Shown: positions 10,390 to 22,397 of the stretch, piece after piece
Layout of the letters: the number at the start of each line of letters is the position of its first letter
Numbering within the stretch: position 1 is the stretch's first letter
Source: Prorocentrum cordatum
Taxonomy: Eukaryota > Sar > Dinophyceae > Prorocentrales > Prorocentraceae
Length of the DNA: 64,000 nt
Assembly (NCBI GenBank): GCA_963575745.1
Contig: CAUYUJ010020727.1
Span: forward strand, 497,501-561,500
Direction of reading: 5' to 3'
Position numbers and translations under genes: made by a program
The notes under the pieces: generated by a model
Seen by the model: the letters and a program-made list of their open reading frames with translations, nothing else
Told to the model about the DNA's origin: nothing
Databases searched by the model: none

Positions 10390-13300
10390 TAATGGTAATG
10401 GTACCGGTAATGGTAATGGTAACGGTAATGGTAATGGTAACGGGGTAACGATTGGCAATGGCAATGACAATGACAATGGCAACGGTAATGGTAATGGCAA
10501 TGGCAATGGCAATGGGTGTCGCAATGGCAATGGTAATTGCCATGGCAATGGCAACGGCAATGGTAATGGTAAGGGTAATGGTAATGGGAATGGGAACGGG
10601 AATGGGAGTGTGAATGGGAATGGGAATGGGAATGGGAACGGGAACGGGAGTGGACATGGTAGTGGTGGTGGTAACGGAAATTGGAATGATGAGGGTAAGG
10701 GTAAAGGTAATGGTAATGGAAATGGAAATGGAAATGATAATGGTAATTGCATTGGAAATGGGAATGGGAATGGGAATGGAAATGGCACTGGCAATGGTAA
10801 TGGCAGTGGCTAATGGCAATGGCAATGGCAATGCTGATGGTAATGGTAATGACAAAGGTAATGGTACTGGTAATGGTAACGGTAATGGTAATGGCACTGG
10901 TAACGGGGTAGCGACTGGTAATGGCAATGACAATGACAATGGCAACGGTAATGGTAATGGCAATGGCAATGGGATTGGCAATGGTAATGGCGATGGCAAT
11001 GGCAATGGCAATGGCAATGATAATGGCCATTGCAATGACAATGTCAATGGCAATGGTAATAGAAATGGTAATGGTAATGGTAATGGTAATGGCAGTGTAA
11101 ATGGGAATGGGAACGGGAATGGGAATTGGAATGGGAATGGGAACGGGAACGGGAGTGGAAACGGTAGTGGTAGTGGTAACGGAAATGGGAATGGTAAGGG
11201 TAAGGGCAAAGGTAAAGGTAGAGGTAGCAGTAATGGTCATGGTAATGGCAATGGCAGTGGTAATGGTAATGGAAATGTTAATGGTAATGGTATTGGGAAT
11301 CGGAATGAGACTGGGAATGGTAATGGTACTGGCAATGGTAATGGTAGTGGCGAATGGCAATGGCACTGGCAATGGTAATGGTAATGGTAATGACAGTGGC
11401 AATGGTACTGGGAATGGCAATGGTGACGGTAACGGTAATGGTAATGGTAATGGCAACGGTAACGGGGTAGCGACTGGCAGTGGCAATGACAATGGCGATG
11501 GCAACGGTAATGGTAATTGTAATGGCAATGGCAATGACAATGGCAATGGGAATGGCAACGGCAATGGCAATGGCAATGACCATGGGAATGGTAATGGTAA
11601 TGGTATTGGTATTGGTCATGGTCATGGTGATGGTAATGGTAATGGTAATGGCACTGGGGATGGGAATGGGAATGGGAATGGGCATGGGAATCGTAATGGT
11701 AATTGGAACGGGAACGGGAATGAAGTGGTAGTGGTAGTGGTAATGGTAATGGTACTGGTAACGGTAATGGTAATGGCAATGGTGATGGGAATGGGAATTG
11801 CAATTGTAATGGCAGCGGTAATGGTAAAGGTAATGGTAATGGTAATGGTGATGGCAATGGCAATGGCAAAGTGGTAATGGTAGTGGCTGGTGGTAATGAC
11901 AATGGCAATGGTAATGACAGTAGTAATGGTACTGGTCATGGGAATGGTAATGGTAACGGTAATGGTAATGGTAATGGTAACGGGGTAGCGACTGGCAACG
12001 TTAATGGCAATGGCAGTGGGAATGGCAATGGCAATGACAATGGCAATTGTAATGGCCATGGTACTGGTAAAGGTAATGGTAATGGTAATGGTAATGGTAA
12101 TGGTAATGTTGACGGTAATGGTAATGGCACTGGTAAAGGGGTAGCGACTGGCAATGACAATGACAATGGCAACGGTAATGGTAATGGCAATGGCAATTGG
12201 ATTGGCAATGGTAATGGCAATGGCAATGGCAATGGCAAGTGTAATGGCCATGACAATGACAATAGCAATGGCGATGGTAATAGTAATGGTAATGGTAATG
12301 GTAATGGCAATGCGAATGGGAATGGGAACGGGAATGGGAATGGGAATAGGAATGGGAACGGGGACGGGAATGGAAACGGTAGTGGTAGTGGTAACGGAAA
12401 TGGGAATGGTAAGGGTAACGGTAAAGGTACAGGTAGAGGTAGCAGTAATGGTAATGGTAATGGTCACGGTAATGGCAATGGCAGTGGTAATGGTAATGGA
12501 AATGTTAATGATAATGGTATTGGGAATCGGAATGAGACCGGGAATGGTAAAGGTACTGGCAATGGCACTGGCAATGGTAATGGTAATGGTAATGACAGTG
12601 GCAATGGTACTGGGAATGGTAATGGTGACGGTAACGGTAATGGCAATGGTAATGGCAACGGTAACGGGGTAGCGACTGGCAATGGCAATGACAATGGCGA
12701 TGGCAACGGTAATGGCAATGGTAATGGCAATGGCAATGACAGTGGCAATGGGAATGGCAACGGCAAGGGCAATGGCAATGACCATGGGAATGGTAATGAT
12801 ATTGGTATTGGTCATGGTCATGGTAATGGTAATGGTAATGGCAGCGGGGTTGGGAATGGGAATGGGAATGGGAAATCGTAATGGTAATTGGAACGGGAAC
12901 GGGAATGGAAATGGTAGTGGTAGTGGTAATGGTAATGGTACTGGTAACGGTAATGGTACTGGCAATGGTGGTGGGAATGGGAATTGTAATTGTAATGGCA
13001 GCGGTAATGGTAATGGTAATGGCAATGGCAATGGCAATGGTTTTGGTAATGCTAATGGTAATGGAAATGGTAATGGTAGTGGCTAGTGGTAATGGCAATG
13101 GCAATGGTAATGACAGTGGTAATGGTAATGGTACTGGTCATGGTAATGGTAATGGTAACGGTAATGGTAATGTTAATGGTAACGGGGTAGCGACTGGCAA
13201 CGGTAATGGCAATGGCAATGGCAATGGGAATGACAATGGCAATGACAATGGCAATTGTAATGGCCGTGGTAATGGTAAAGGTAATGGTAATGGTAATGGT

Positions 13301-14306
13301 AAGGTAAAGGTAAAGGTAAAGATGAAGGTACAGGTAATGGTAATGGTATTGTGAATGTGAATGGGAATGGTGATGGGAATGGGAATGGAAATGGTAGTGG
13401 TAGTGGTAACGGTAAGGGGAATTATATGGGTAAAGGTACAGGTAAAGGCAAAGGTAAAGGTAAAGGTAAAGGTAATGGTAATGGTAATGGTAATGGTAAT
13501 GGCAATGGCAATGGCAATGGTAATGGTAATGGTAATGGTAATGGTAATGGTAATGGTAATGGTAATGGTAATGGTAATGGTAATGGTAATGGTAATGGTA
13601 ATGGTAATGGTAATGGTATTGGGAATGGCAATGGGAATGGCAACGGCAATGACAATGGCAAGTGTAATGGCCATGGTAATGGTTATGGTAATGGTAAAGG
13701 TAATGGTAATGGTAATGGTATTGGGAATGGGAATGGAAATGGAAATGGACTGGCAACGGTAATGGTAATGGCAATGGCAATGGCAATGGTAGTGGGAATG
13801 GGAATGGGAATGGGAATGGGAATGGTAAAGGTAATGGTAAGCGGTAGTGGTAGTTGTAGTAGTGGCAATGGTAATGGTAATGGTAATGGTAATGGTAATG
13901 GTAATGGAAACTGTAATGGTAATGGTAATGGTAATGGTAATGGTAATGGTAATGGTAATGGTAATGGTAATGGTAATGGTAATGGTAATGGTAATGGTAT
14001 TGGGAATGGCAATGGGAATGGCAATGGCAATGACAATGGCAATTGTAATGGCCATGGTAATGGTTATGGTAATGGTAAAGGTAATGGTAATGGTATTGGG
14101 AATGGGAATGGGAATGGGAATGGGAATGGGAATGGACTGGCAATGGCAATTGTACTGGCAATGGCAATGGTAGTGGGAATGGTGATGGGAATGGGAATGG
14201 TAATGGTAAAGGTAGCGGTAACGGTAGTGGTAGTGGTAGTTGTAGTGGTAGTGGCAATGGTAATGGTAATGGTAATGGAAATGGTAATGGTAATGGTAAG
14301 GGTAAT
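10390..14306. repeat. Hexamer satellite, right part, with ~520-bp higher-order punctuation
   Basis: GGTAAT-type hexamers as in the left part. The 20-bp interruption GGTAACGGGGTAGCGACTGG, or a close variant, starts at 10436, 10909, 11458, 11976, 12132, 12660 and 13178. The spacings are 473, 549, 518, 156, 528 and 518. Between these marks the GGC, GGG and GGT variants also follow a recurring order. The last ~1.1 kb is more homogeneous. Confidence 0.93.
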
Positions 14307-14348
14307 GATGAGGAGCAACTTAAAAGATCGTAAAAACTCGTCTGGAAC

Positions 14349-14380
14349 CCACAGCGACTCCACAATCCCCCGGCCTCTCC
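14349..14380 (-). repeat. Right terminal inverted repeat, copy 1
   Basis: CCACAGCGACTCCACAATCC followed by CCCGGCCTC. It is an inverted match to the left repeats at 4873 and 36025 and a near-identical direct match to the right end at 39398-39429. It is preceded by a conserved block starting GATGAGGAGCAAC. Confidence 0.8.
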
Positions 14381-14640
14381 TCCTCCTCCTTCTCCTCCTC
14401 CTCCTCCCCTCCTCCTCCTCCTCCTTCTCCTCCTTCTACTCTTCCTCCTCCTCCTCCTCCTCCTCCTCCTCCTCCTCCCTCCTCGTCTCCTCCTCCTCCC
14501 TCCTCCTCCTCCTCCGTCCTCCTCCTCCTCCTCCTCTCCTCGTCCCCCTCCTCCTCCTTCTCCCCTGCCCTTCCTCCCTAACCCCTTCCTCAGTCCCCTC
14601 TTCTCCTCCTCCTCCTCCTCCTTCTCCCCTTCCTCTTCCT
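14381..14640. repeat. TCC pyrimidine tract, right flank of element copy 1
   Basis: (TCC)n with TTCTCC variants begins immediately at the right inverted repeat. Confidence 0.88.
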
Positions 14641-14744
14641 CTTATTCCTGTTAGTCTGAGTGCTACTATTCTTATGATGTGTCCCTTCTCTTCTGCGTAT
14701 TCTTTTCTCTCCTTAATATTAATCGTTTCGCTCACTCCGCCGGC

Positions 14745-14880
14745 CCTGGAACGCTATTTGGGGCCTCTTGGGGCCATCTTGGGGGCTTCTTGGGAGCGTC
14801 TTGGGGCTCCTTGGCGGCGTATTGGGCTCCCCTGGGGCCTCTTGGGGGGCTCTTGGGGGGCCCTTGGGGCGGGAGGGGGT
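14745..14880. repeat. CTTGGGGCC tract (reverse of the GGCCCCAAG family)
   Basis: Ten or so units of the type GGGGCCTCTTG. It is the reverse complement of the GGCCCCAAGAGG family found at 17590-23830. Confidence 0.8.
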
Positions 14881-14889
14881 TAGTCGTTG

Positions 14890-16160
14890 GCAGCCCCCCC
14901 CCTCGGAGGCCACGATCCTCGTGAGCGGTGGCGAAAAATAGCCTTCCCCCTGGGAATCGCCCGGGGGTCAGCCAGGGATCGGCCGGGGTACTTTTCGTCC
15001 GGGGCCCCCCAGGGGCCGCCCCGCGCGCGCGAACTAGAAATATTGTAGAGTAGTTACCGGAGATCTTAGCACGCCTCTGGCCCGTCGGGCCGGCGAATTA
15101 CTATTCGTGTCATTCTTATGTTTGGTTTCATTCGTGTTCGTCTTCTTAGTCATATTTCGACTATTCTTCTCAGTACCATGTTTAGTAGCATTGTTATTGG
15201 CATTGCTTGTATTTGCGTTTTTATTTGGTATCATTATTCGTCGTACCATCATTATGTGAGTTGTTATCATTATTGTTGCTGTAGTTGTGTGACCCTACCA
15301 CGATGGTTGGAGGGGACGGCTTGGGAGGGATGAATCTTCGGGGGGACCAGGGGAGCCCCGCCCCGATGGGGATGGACCCCCGCGGCCAGACAGTGCCGGC
15401 CTCGCGCCCTTGCGTACATGCCCGCGTGAGGTCGCATGTGAAACCGCGTAAGGTCGGGCTTCGTGGCCCCTCCCCAGCGAGGTCCAGGCCCTTGCTACCG
15501 TTCTCCGCTGACGGACTGCACGGTGGCACGGCCGGCCGGCTGCAACGGACGGAAGGGATCCGTAGCCGCGTAGGTTTGGGCGTGGCTCAAGGCGTGTAGT
15601 ATCAAGCCAGAGCCCGAGCAAGCGCATCCGCTTTGCCCCACCGCCGCCCACAACACCGCCACCGGCGTAATGACGGACGAGCGGTTCGTGCCCAAAACGC
15701 TCGATCAAATATTGACTGGCCATCGAGCCTCAAGCGAGCCGAACAAGAAGAGGGGACAGACAGAAGAGACGTAACAGAAAACGGTTCCTTCTCTCGTCCC
15801 CTCCCCCGAAAGAGCTTTTGCGCACCGCCGAGCGAGCGCAGCTCAGCAGATATGGGGGGCAGGTGCAAGCAGGAGAAGTGCTCACTCTGTTCCCAGACTG
15901 CCAGCAAAAGGTTGCTCTTGAGGGGTACGGGTGAGGACGCTTCAGCAACATGCCTCACCCGCCGCAGCGCACCACCAAACGGGAGCTGTAGGAAAAGGGA
16001 GGCCGTTGCAGGCAGGGGCCAAATAGCGCCTGCTTTGCCATCAGACGGCTGGTGCAGAGGAGACGCGAGAATCCACCATCCCCAGCAAACCCGCCGCCAG
16101 GCGCAGCTGGGCAAGCCCGGGAGACGGGAACGGGGAAACTACCCCCCACCCTAAAACTGT
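14890..16160. other. No gene recognised
   Basis: GC-rich and locally T-rich (15095-15290) DNA. ORFs of 100-170 residues exist on both strands at 15600-16150, but none shows a recognisable domain and neither strand is favoured. Confidence 0.5.
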
Positions 16161-16167
16161 TCGATAC

Positions 16168-17030
16168 GGAGGCCAGCAGCACGCTGCAGGCCAACAGCAC
16201 GCTCGAGGCCAACAGCGCGGTCGAGGCCAACAGCACGGTCGAGGCCAACAACACGTTGGAGGCAGAGGCTGACAGCACGAGCGAGGCCAACAGCACACTC
16301 GAGGCCGACACGCCCAGTGCCAGAAGCTTTTTTGGATGGGGACGAAAACCACGAGCGAGGCCAACAACGCGCTCGAGGCCTGCAGCGTTGTGGAGGTGGA
16401 GGCCGGAAACATGCATGAGGCCATCAGCCATCAGCACGTTCAACGCTCAGCTTTTTTGGTGGCAGAGGCCAGCAGCACGCACGAAACCAACAGCTTTTTC
16501 GAGGAGGGGGCAAGCAGCACGAGCGAGGCCAACGGCACGCTCGAGGAGGGGCCGGCCATCAGCACGAGCAAGGCCAGCTCCATTTTCGCTGCCAACGGCG
16601 CGCTCGAGGTCAACAGCCTTTTCTAGGTGGAGGTTTTCAGCGCGTTCGAGGCCACCAGCACGCTCGAGGCCAACAACGCACTCAGGGCATGCAGCCTTTC
16701 CGAGGCGGATACCAACAGCACGTCCGAGGCCAACATCACGCTCGATGCCGACAGCACGCTCGAGGCGAGCAGTTTGTTCAAGGCGGAGGCCAACAGCGCG
16801 AGCGAGGCGAAGAGCACGCTCGAAACCAACGGCGCGCTTGAGGCCAGCAGCTCTCCTGAGACGGGGGCCAACAGCGCGAGCGAGGCCAACGGCGCGCTCG
16901 AGGCCCACAGCACGCTCAAGACCAACGGTTTTTTCGAGGAGGAGGCCAACAGCACAAGCAAGGCCAACAGCACTCGCGAGGCCAACAGCCTGCCCGAGGC
17001 CATCGGGGCCAGTCTTTTCGAAGCGGAGGC
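16168..17030. repeat. 18-bp minisatellite GAGGCCAACAGCACGCTC
   Basis: About 45 imperfect copies of an 18-bp unit. On the + strand one frame reads Glu-Ala-Asn-Ser-Thr-Leu hexapeptides. That reading shifts once near 16330, at a T-run, and meets a TAG at 16624-16626. The other strand reads Leu-Leu-Ala-Ser repeats. Because the unit is a multiple of three, open frames are expected without coding. A decayed repeat-protein gene cannot be excluded. Confidence 0.85.
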
Positions 17031-17208
17031 CTACAGCCAACAACTCGCTTATGGCTTCAAGAGGCTCCCAAGAGGGCCTGAAGAGACGGTGTGGGGACTG
17101 GGCTGCTTGGGTGTGGGGACTGGGCTGGCCCCGGCCACAGAGTCCCAAAACGGCCCTCGAGAGGGCCCCCAGAAGACTCCCAAGAAGTCCCAGAGACGCC
17201 AAGGAACA

Positions 17209-17400
17209 TCATGACTCCCAACAGCGAGCGGTGACGTAACAAGCTCTGACCACCAAGGCTTCCCAGAGCGAAATATCAACAGGAAGTCGCCCAAGAGCGA
17301 GCGGCAACGTAAAAATCTGCGAACACCAAGGCTCCCAACAGAGAGCGGTGACACAACACGCTCTCAACGCCAGGGCCCCCAAGAGCGAAGGGTGCCAGGA
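17209..17400. repeat. 42-47-bp minisatellite block A
   Basis: About four units of the type GTGACGTAACAAGCTCTGAA followed by CACCAAGGCTCCCAAGAGCG. Equivalent blocks occur at 18074-18266, 19072-19270 and 20415-20613, with a partial block at 21836-21905 and about eight units at 23151-23514. Confidence 0.8.
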
Positions 17401-17589
17401 GCCATCTCGGGCCAGTTCCTGCGGCGCTCTTTCCGTTCCCGTGCCGGCCCAGGTAGCCCTCTAGGGAGGGGTCCAGGGGAGGGGCGAGGGAGGTGAGTAC
17501 GGGTGTGGTGTTATGGCCGCCAGGGGGTCGCTTCCTTTGTAGTTTAGTGAAGCGGCTCCCGGGCGGCTCCCAGCAGTTTTGTTGAATGA

Positions 17590-18073
17590 AGCGGCAAGAG
17601 CCCCAAGACGGCCCAAGAGGGCCCCAAAACGGCCCCAGAGGGCCCCAAGACAGCCCCAAGGGAGCTTCAGATTGCCTCCAGACGGTCCAAGGGAGCTTCA
17701 AGACGGCTCCAGAGGCCTCAAGAGGGCCCCCGAGAGGGCCTGAGGAGGCCAAAGGCATTTATTTTCGTAAGGTTTAGGTTTTTCGGGTTCTCCTCTTTTC
17801 TGGTGCAGAAGGGCCCCAGACAGCCCAAGAGGCCACAAAGATCATCCCAAGACGGCTCCAAAAGCGCCCCAAAGGGGCCGAAAACGATCCAAGAGGGCCC
17901 CCAGACGGGCCCCAGACGGCCCAAGAGGCCCCAAAGATCGTCCCAAGACGGCCCCGGAGGCTTCCTAAAGGAGCCGAAAACGGTCCAAGAGGGCTCCCAG
18001 ACGGCCCAAGAGGGCCCCAAGACGGCCCAAGAGGGCCCCAAGACGATCTCAATAGAGCCCCAAGAGGCTCCCA
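17590..18073. repeat. GGCCCCAAGAC tract with 21-bp dimer period
   Basis: GGCCCAAG begins at 18003, 18013 and 18024, spaced 10 then 11 bp, so two units make 21 bp. Comparable tracts lie at 18516-18950, 19516-19930, 20090-20290, 20940-21440, 21905-22395, 23725-23830 and 30830-31045. ORFs through them are Gly-Pro-Lys heptad artefacts. Confidence 0.85.
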
Positions 18074-21000
18074 ACGGCGAACAGTGACGTAACAAGCTGT
18101 GAACAACAAGGCTCCCCAGAGCGCGGTGGCGTAAAAGGTTCTGAACAGCAAGGCGCCCAAGAGCGAGCGGCAACGTAGAAGTCTCTGAACACCACGGTTC
18201 CCAACAGAGAGCGGTGACGCAACAAGCTCTTAACGCCAAGGCCCCCAAGAGCGAAGGGTGCCAGGAGCCATCTCGGGCCAGTTCCTGCGGCGCTCTTTCC
18301 GTTCCCGTGCCGGCCCAGGTGACGGAACGAGCGAGGTACGAGCGATGTACGTTGAGTTGGGGCGAAGCCTTCTAAGGAGGGGTCCAGGGGCGGGGCGAAG
18401 GCCAGGGGGATGGTTGTAATGGCCTCCCGGGGGCCGCTTCCTTTGAATTTTTCGAGTGAAGCGGCTCTCGGGCGGCTCCCATGGCTTGTTTCCTCGTATC
18501 GTTTAAAATGAAGCGGAACAAGGGCCCCAAGACGGCCCCAAGAGAGCCTCAGATGGCCTCCAGACAGTCCCAGAGAGCCTCGCGACGGCTCCAGAGGCCC
18601 TCAAGAGGGACCCCGAGAGGGCCTGAGGAGGCCAACAACACTGATTTCCCTAAGGTTTTCGATGGTTGTTCGTGTTCTCCCCTTTTCGGGCCCAGAGAGG
18701 CCCAACACGGCTCACGAGGCCCCAGAGCTCGTCCCAAGACGGCCCCAGGGCACCCCAAAGGGGCCGAAAACGGCCCACGGGCCCAAGACGGCCCAAGAGG
18801 CCCCAAAGATCGTCCCAAGACGGCCCCGGAGGCCCCCTGAAGGGGCCAAAGACGGTCCAAGAGGGCCCCCAGACGGCCCAAGAGGGCCCCAAGATGGCCC
18901 CAAGAGAGCCCCAAAGAGGGCCCCAAGAGGCTCCCAGGAGGGCGTATAGGGACTGGGCTGCTTGGGTGTGGGGGACTGGGCTGGCCCCAAGACGGCCCCA
19001 GAGTCCCAAAACAGCCCAAAGGGGGTCCCAAAAGACTCCCGAGAAGCCCCAGAGACGCCAAGGAACATCATGACTCCCAACAGCGAGCGGTGACGTAACA
19101 CGCTCTGACCACCAAGGCTCCCCAGAGCGCGGTGACGTAAAAAGCTCTTAACAGCAAGGCGCCCAAGAGCGAGCGGCAACGTAAAAGTCTGTGAACACCA
19201 AGGCTCCCAACAGAGAGCGGTGACACAACAAGCTCTTAACGCCAAGGCTCTCGAGCGAAGGATGCCAGGAGCCATCTCGGGCCAGTTCCTGCAGCGCTCT
19301 TTCCGTTCCCGTGCCGGCCCAGGTGACGGAAAGAGCGAGGTACGAGTGATGTACGTTGAGTTGGGGCGAAGCCTTCTAAGGAGGGGTCCAGGGGCGGGGC
19401 GAGGGGGGCGGTGATGGTTGTAATGGCCGCCGGGGGGGTGCTTCCTTTGAATTTTTCGAGTGAAGCGACTTCCGGGCGGCTTCCATGGCCCGTTTTCTTA
19501 TATTTGTTTGACCGAAGCGGCACAAGGGCCCCAAGACGTCCCAAGAGGGCGCAACAACGGCCCAAAGGCGGCCCCAAGAGAGAGACTCAGATGGCCTCCA
19601 GACGGTCCCAGAGAGCCTCGAGACGGCTCCAGGGGCCCTCAAGAGGGCCCCCGAGAGGGCCTGAGGAGGCCAACAACCTTGATTTCCCAAATGTTGTCGA
19701 AGGTTTTTCATGTTCTCCCCTCTTCGGGCCCACAGAGGCCCAACACGGCCCACGAGGCCCCAAAGCTCGTCCCAAGACGGCCCCAGAGGCCCCCGAAAGG
19801 GGCCGAAAATTGTCTAAGGGGGTCCCCAGACGGCCCAAAGAGGGCTCCAAACCAGCCCAAGAGGGCCCAACAACGATTTTGATAGAGCCCCCAGAGGGCT
19901 CCAAGAGGCTCCCAAGATACTCCCAAGGGGGCCCGAAGAGTCGGTGTGGGGACTGGGCTGCTTGGGTGTGGGGACTGGGCTGGCCCCAAGACGGCCCAAG
20001 AGTCCCAAAACGGCCTCAGGAAGACAGAAACATTGGTTTTCCTAAGGTGTTTCAAGGTTTTTGGGGTTCTCGCTTTTTCGAGTCCAGAAGGGCCCCAGAC
20101 GGCCCAAGAGGTCCCAAAGATCGTCCCAAGACGGCCCCAGAGGCACCAAAAGGGCTCGAAAACAGTCCAAGAGGGCCCCCCAGACGGCCCACGGGGGCCC
20201 CAAGACGGCCCAAGAGGGCCCCAAGACGGCCCCACGAGAGCACCACGAAGGCTCCAAGAGGCTCCCAAGAGGGCCCGAAGAGGCGGTGTGGGGACTGGGC
20301 TGCTTGGGTGTGGGGATTGGGCTGGCCCCGAGACGGCCCAAGAGTTTCAAAACGGTCCCGAAGGGCACCCAAAAGGCTCCCAAGAAGCCCCAGAGACGCC
20401 AAGAAACACCATGGCTCCCCACAGCGAGCGGTGACGTCACAAGCTCTGAACACCAAGGCTCCCCAGAGCGCGGTGATGTCAAGAAATCTGAACAGGAAGG
20501 TTCCCAAGAGCGAGCGGCAACGTAAAAGTCTGTGAACACCAGGGCTCCCAACAGAGAGCGGTGACGCAACAAGCTCTCAACGCCACGGCCCCCAAGAGCG
20601 AAGGGTGCCAGGAGCCATCTCGGGCCAGTTCCTGCGGCGCTCTTTCCGTTCCCGTGCCGGTCCAGGTGACGGAAAGAGCGAGGTACGAGCGATTTACGAA
20701 GCCCTCTAGGGAGGGGTCCAGGGGAGGGGCGAAGGGGGTGAGCATGGCTGACGGAAAGAGCGAGGTACGAGCGAGTGACGTTGAGCAGGGGCGAAGCCTT
20801 CCTTAGGGGGAGTGCAGAGGGGGGTTGAGGCGGGATTGTTGGGTTGGTAATGGACCGTTTCCTTTGTATTCTTTCTAGTTAAGCGGCTCCCGGGCGGCTC
20901 CCATGGCCCATTTCTTCGTATTTGTTCGGGTGAAGCGGCCAGAGGGCCCCAAGACGGCTCAAGAGGGCCCCAAGACGGCCCCAAGAGAGCTTCAGATGGC

Positions 21001-21444
21001 CGCTAGACGGTCCAAGAGAGTCTCGAGACAGCTCCAGAGGCCGTCAAGAGGCCCCCGAGAGGGCCTCAGGTGTCCAAACATATTAATTTCTCCAGGGTTT
21101 TGTCGGGTTCTCCCTTATTCCGTCCCAGAAGGGCCCCAGGCGGCCCAAGAGGCCCCAAAGATCGTCCCAAGGCTGCCCCAGAGGCGCCCCAAAGGGGCCC
21201 ACAACGGTCCTAGAGAGCTCCCAGACGGGCCCTAGACGGCCCCAGAGGCCCTCCAAAGGGGCCGAAAACTGCCCAAGAGGGCCCCCAGACAGGCCCAAGA
21301 CGGCACACGAGGCTCCAAAGATCGTCCCAAGACGGCCGAAAACAGCCCAAGATGGCCCCCAGACGGCCCAAGAGGGCCCACATATTGCCAAGAGGGCCCC
21401 CAGGGCCCAAGGGAGCCCAAGAGGGCCCCAATAGGCGGCCCGAA

Positions 21445-21838
21445 GAGGAGGAGGGGGAGGAGGAGGAGGAGGAGGAGGAGGAGGAGGAGGAGGAGGAGGA
21501 GGAGGAGGAGGAGGAGGAGGAGGAGGAGGTGGAGGAGGAGGAGGAGGAGGAGGAGGAGGAGGAGGAGGAGGAGGAGGAGGAGGAGGAGGAGGAACGAGGA
21601 CGAGGCCAAGGGAGGAGGAGGGAAATTAGAAGGAGGAGGGAGAGGAAGAGGAGGAGAGGAAGAGGAGGAGGATGAGGAGGAGAAGGAGGGAAAGGAGGAG
21701 GAGGAGGAGGAGGAGGAGGAGGAAGAAGAGGAGGATGAGGAGGTAGGAGGAGGAAAAGAGGAGGAGCAGAAAGGGGGAGGAGTCAGGAGGAGGAGGAGGA
21801 GGAGGAGGAGGAGGAGGAGGAGGAGGAGGAGGAGACGT
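21445..21838. repeat. GGA purine tract 1
   Basis: Nearly pure (GGA)n, all-purine on the + strand over about 390 bp, followed directly by a TGACGTAA-type minisatellite piece. Confidence 0.95.
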
Positions 21839-22397
21839 AAGAAGCTCTTCACACCCAGGCTCCCAAGCGCGAAGGTGACGTAAAAAGCTCGCCACACCAA
21901 GGCTCTGAAGAGCTCGCCCCAAGACGGCCCCAGACGCGCCCCAAAGGGGCCCACAACGGTCCAAGAGAGCCCCCAGACAAGCTCAAGACGGCCCAAGAGG
22001 CCCCAGATATCGTCCCAAGACGGCCCCATAGGCACCCGAAAGGGGCCGAAAACGGCCCAAGAGGGCCCCCAGATGGTTCAGGTGGCCTCCAGACGATCCA
22101 AGAGAGTCTCGAGACGGCTCCAGAGGCTCTCCAGAGGGCCTCCGAGAGGGCCTCAGGATGTCACAAACATTATTTTCCCAATGTTGTTTGCACGTTCTTG
22201 TGTTCTCACTTTTTCCGTAGGGGCCCCAAAGATCGCCCCAAGACGGCCCCAGAGGCGCCCCAAAGGGACCCCAAACGGCCGAAGATGGCCCCCAGGCGGC
22301 CCAAGAGGGCCCCCAGACGGCCAAGAGGGCCCCCAGACGGACGCAAGAGAGCCCCAAGATGGCCCCAAGAGGCCCCCAAGCTGGCCCCAGGAGAACT

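Larger units (their letters stand above)
4873..14380. mobile_element. Inverted-repeat, hexamer-satellite element, copy 1 (interrupted by a LINE)
   Basis: The left end at 4873 (CTC then GAGAACGGGGGATTGTGGAG) is an inverted match to the right end at about 14349-14380 (GACTCCACAATCCCCCGGCCTC). Inside, in order, lie a pyrimidine tract with a C-run/G-run hairpin region, the segment GGAATGCGACGTGGCCACAT, six 28-bp repeats, a hexamer array (5309-6058 and 10390-14306) split by LINE copy 1, and a 3' block beginning GATGAGGAGCAAC. Copy 2 at 36025-39429 has the same parts in the same order. No transposase was found. It could be a non-autonomous DNA transposon or another kind of duplicated satellite cassette. 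Confidence 0.7.

Noticed and set aside
10074-14365. Very long ORFs (200-510 aa) across the hexamer arrays, giving Gly-Asn, Val-Met, Pro-Leu, Ile-Thr or His-Tyr repeats
   Set aside because: The hexamer TAATGG leaves five of six frames open. The peptides are simply the repeat translated, and none contains non-repeat sequence.
15560-15591. CCGTAGCC followed 15 nt later by TGGCTCAAG, resembling the two ends of the spliced leader
   Set aside because: The middle does not match and the halves are separated by extra bases. No GT-rich intron-like sequence of a spliced-leader RNA gene follows.
18712-19275. - strand ORFs repeating WEPWCSQ and LRHRSL motifs
   Set aside because: These follow the 42-47-bp minisatellite and GGCCCC tract units. 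There is no non-repeat protein content.
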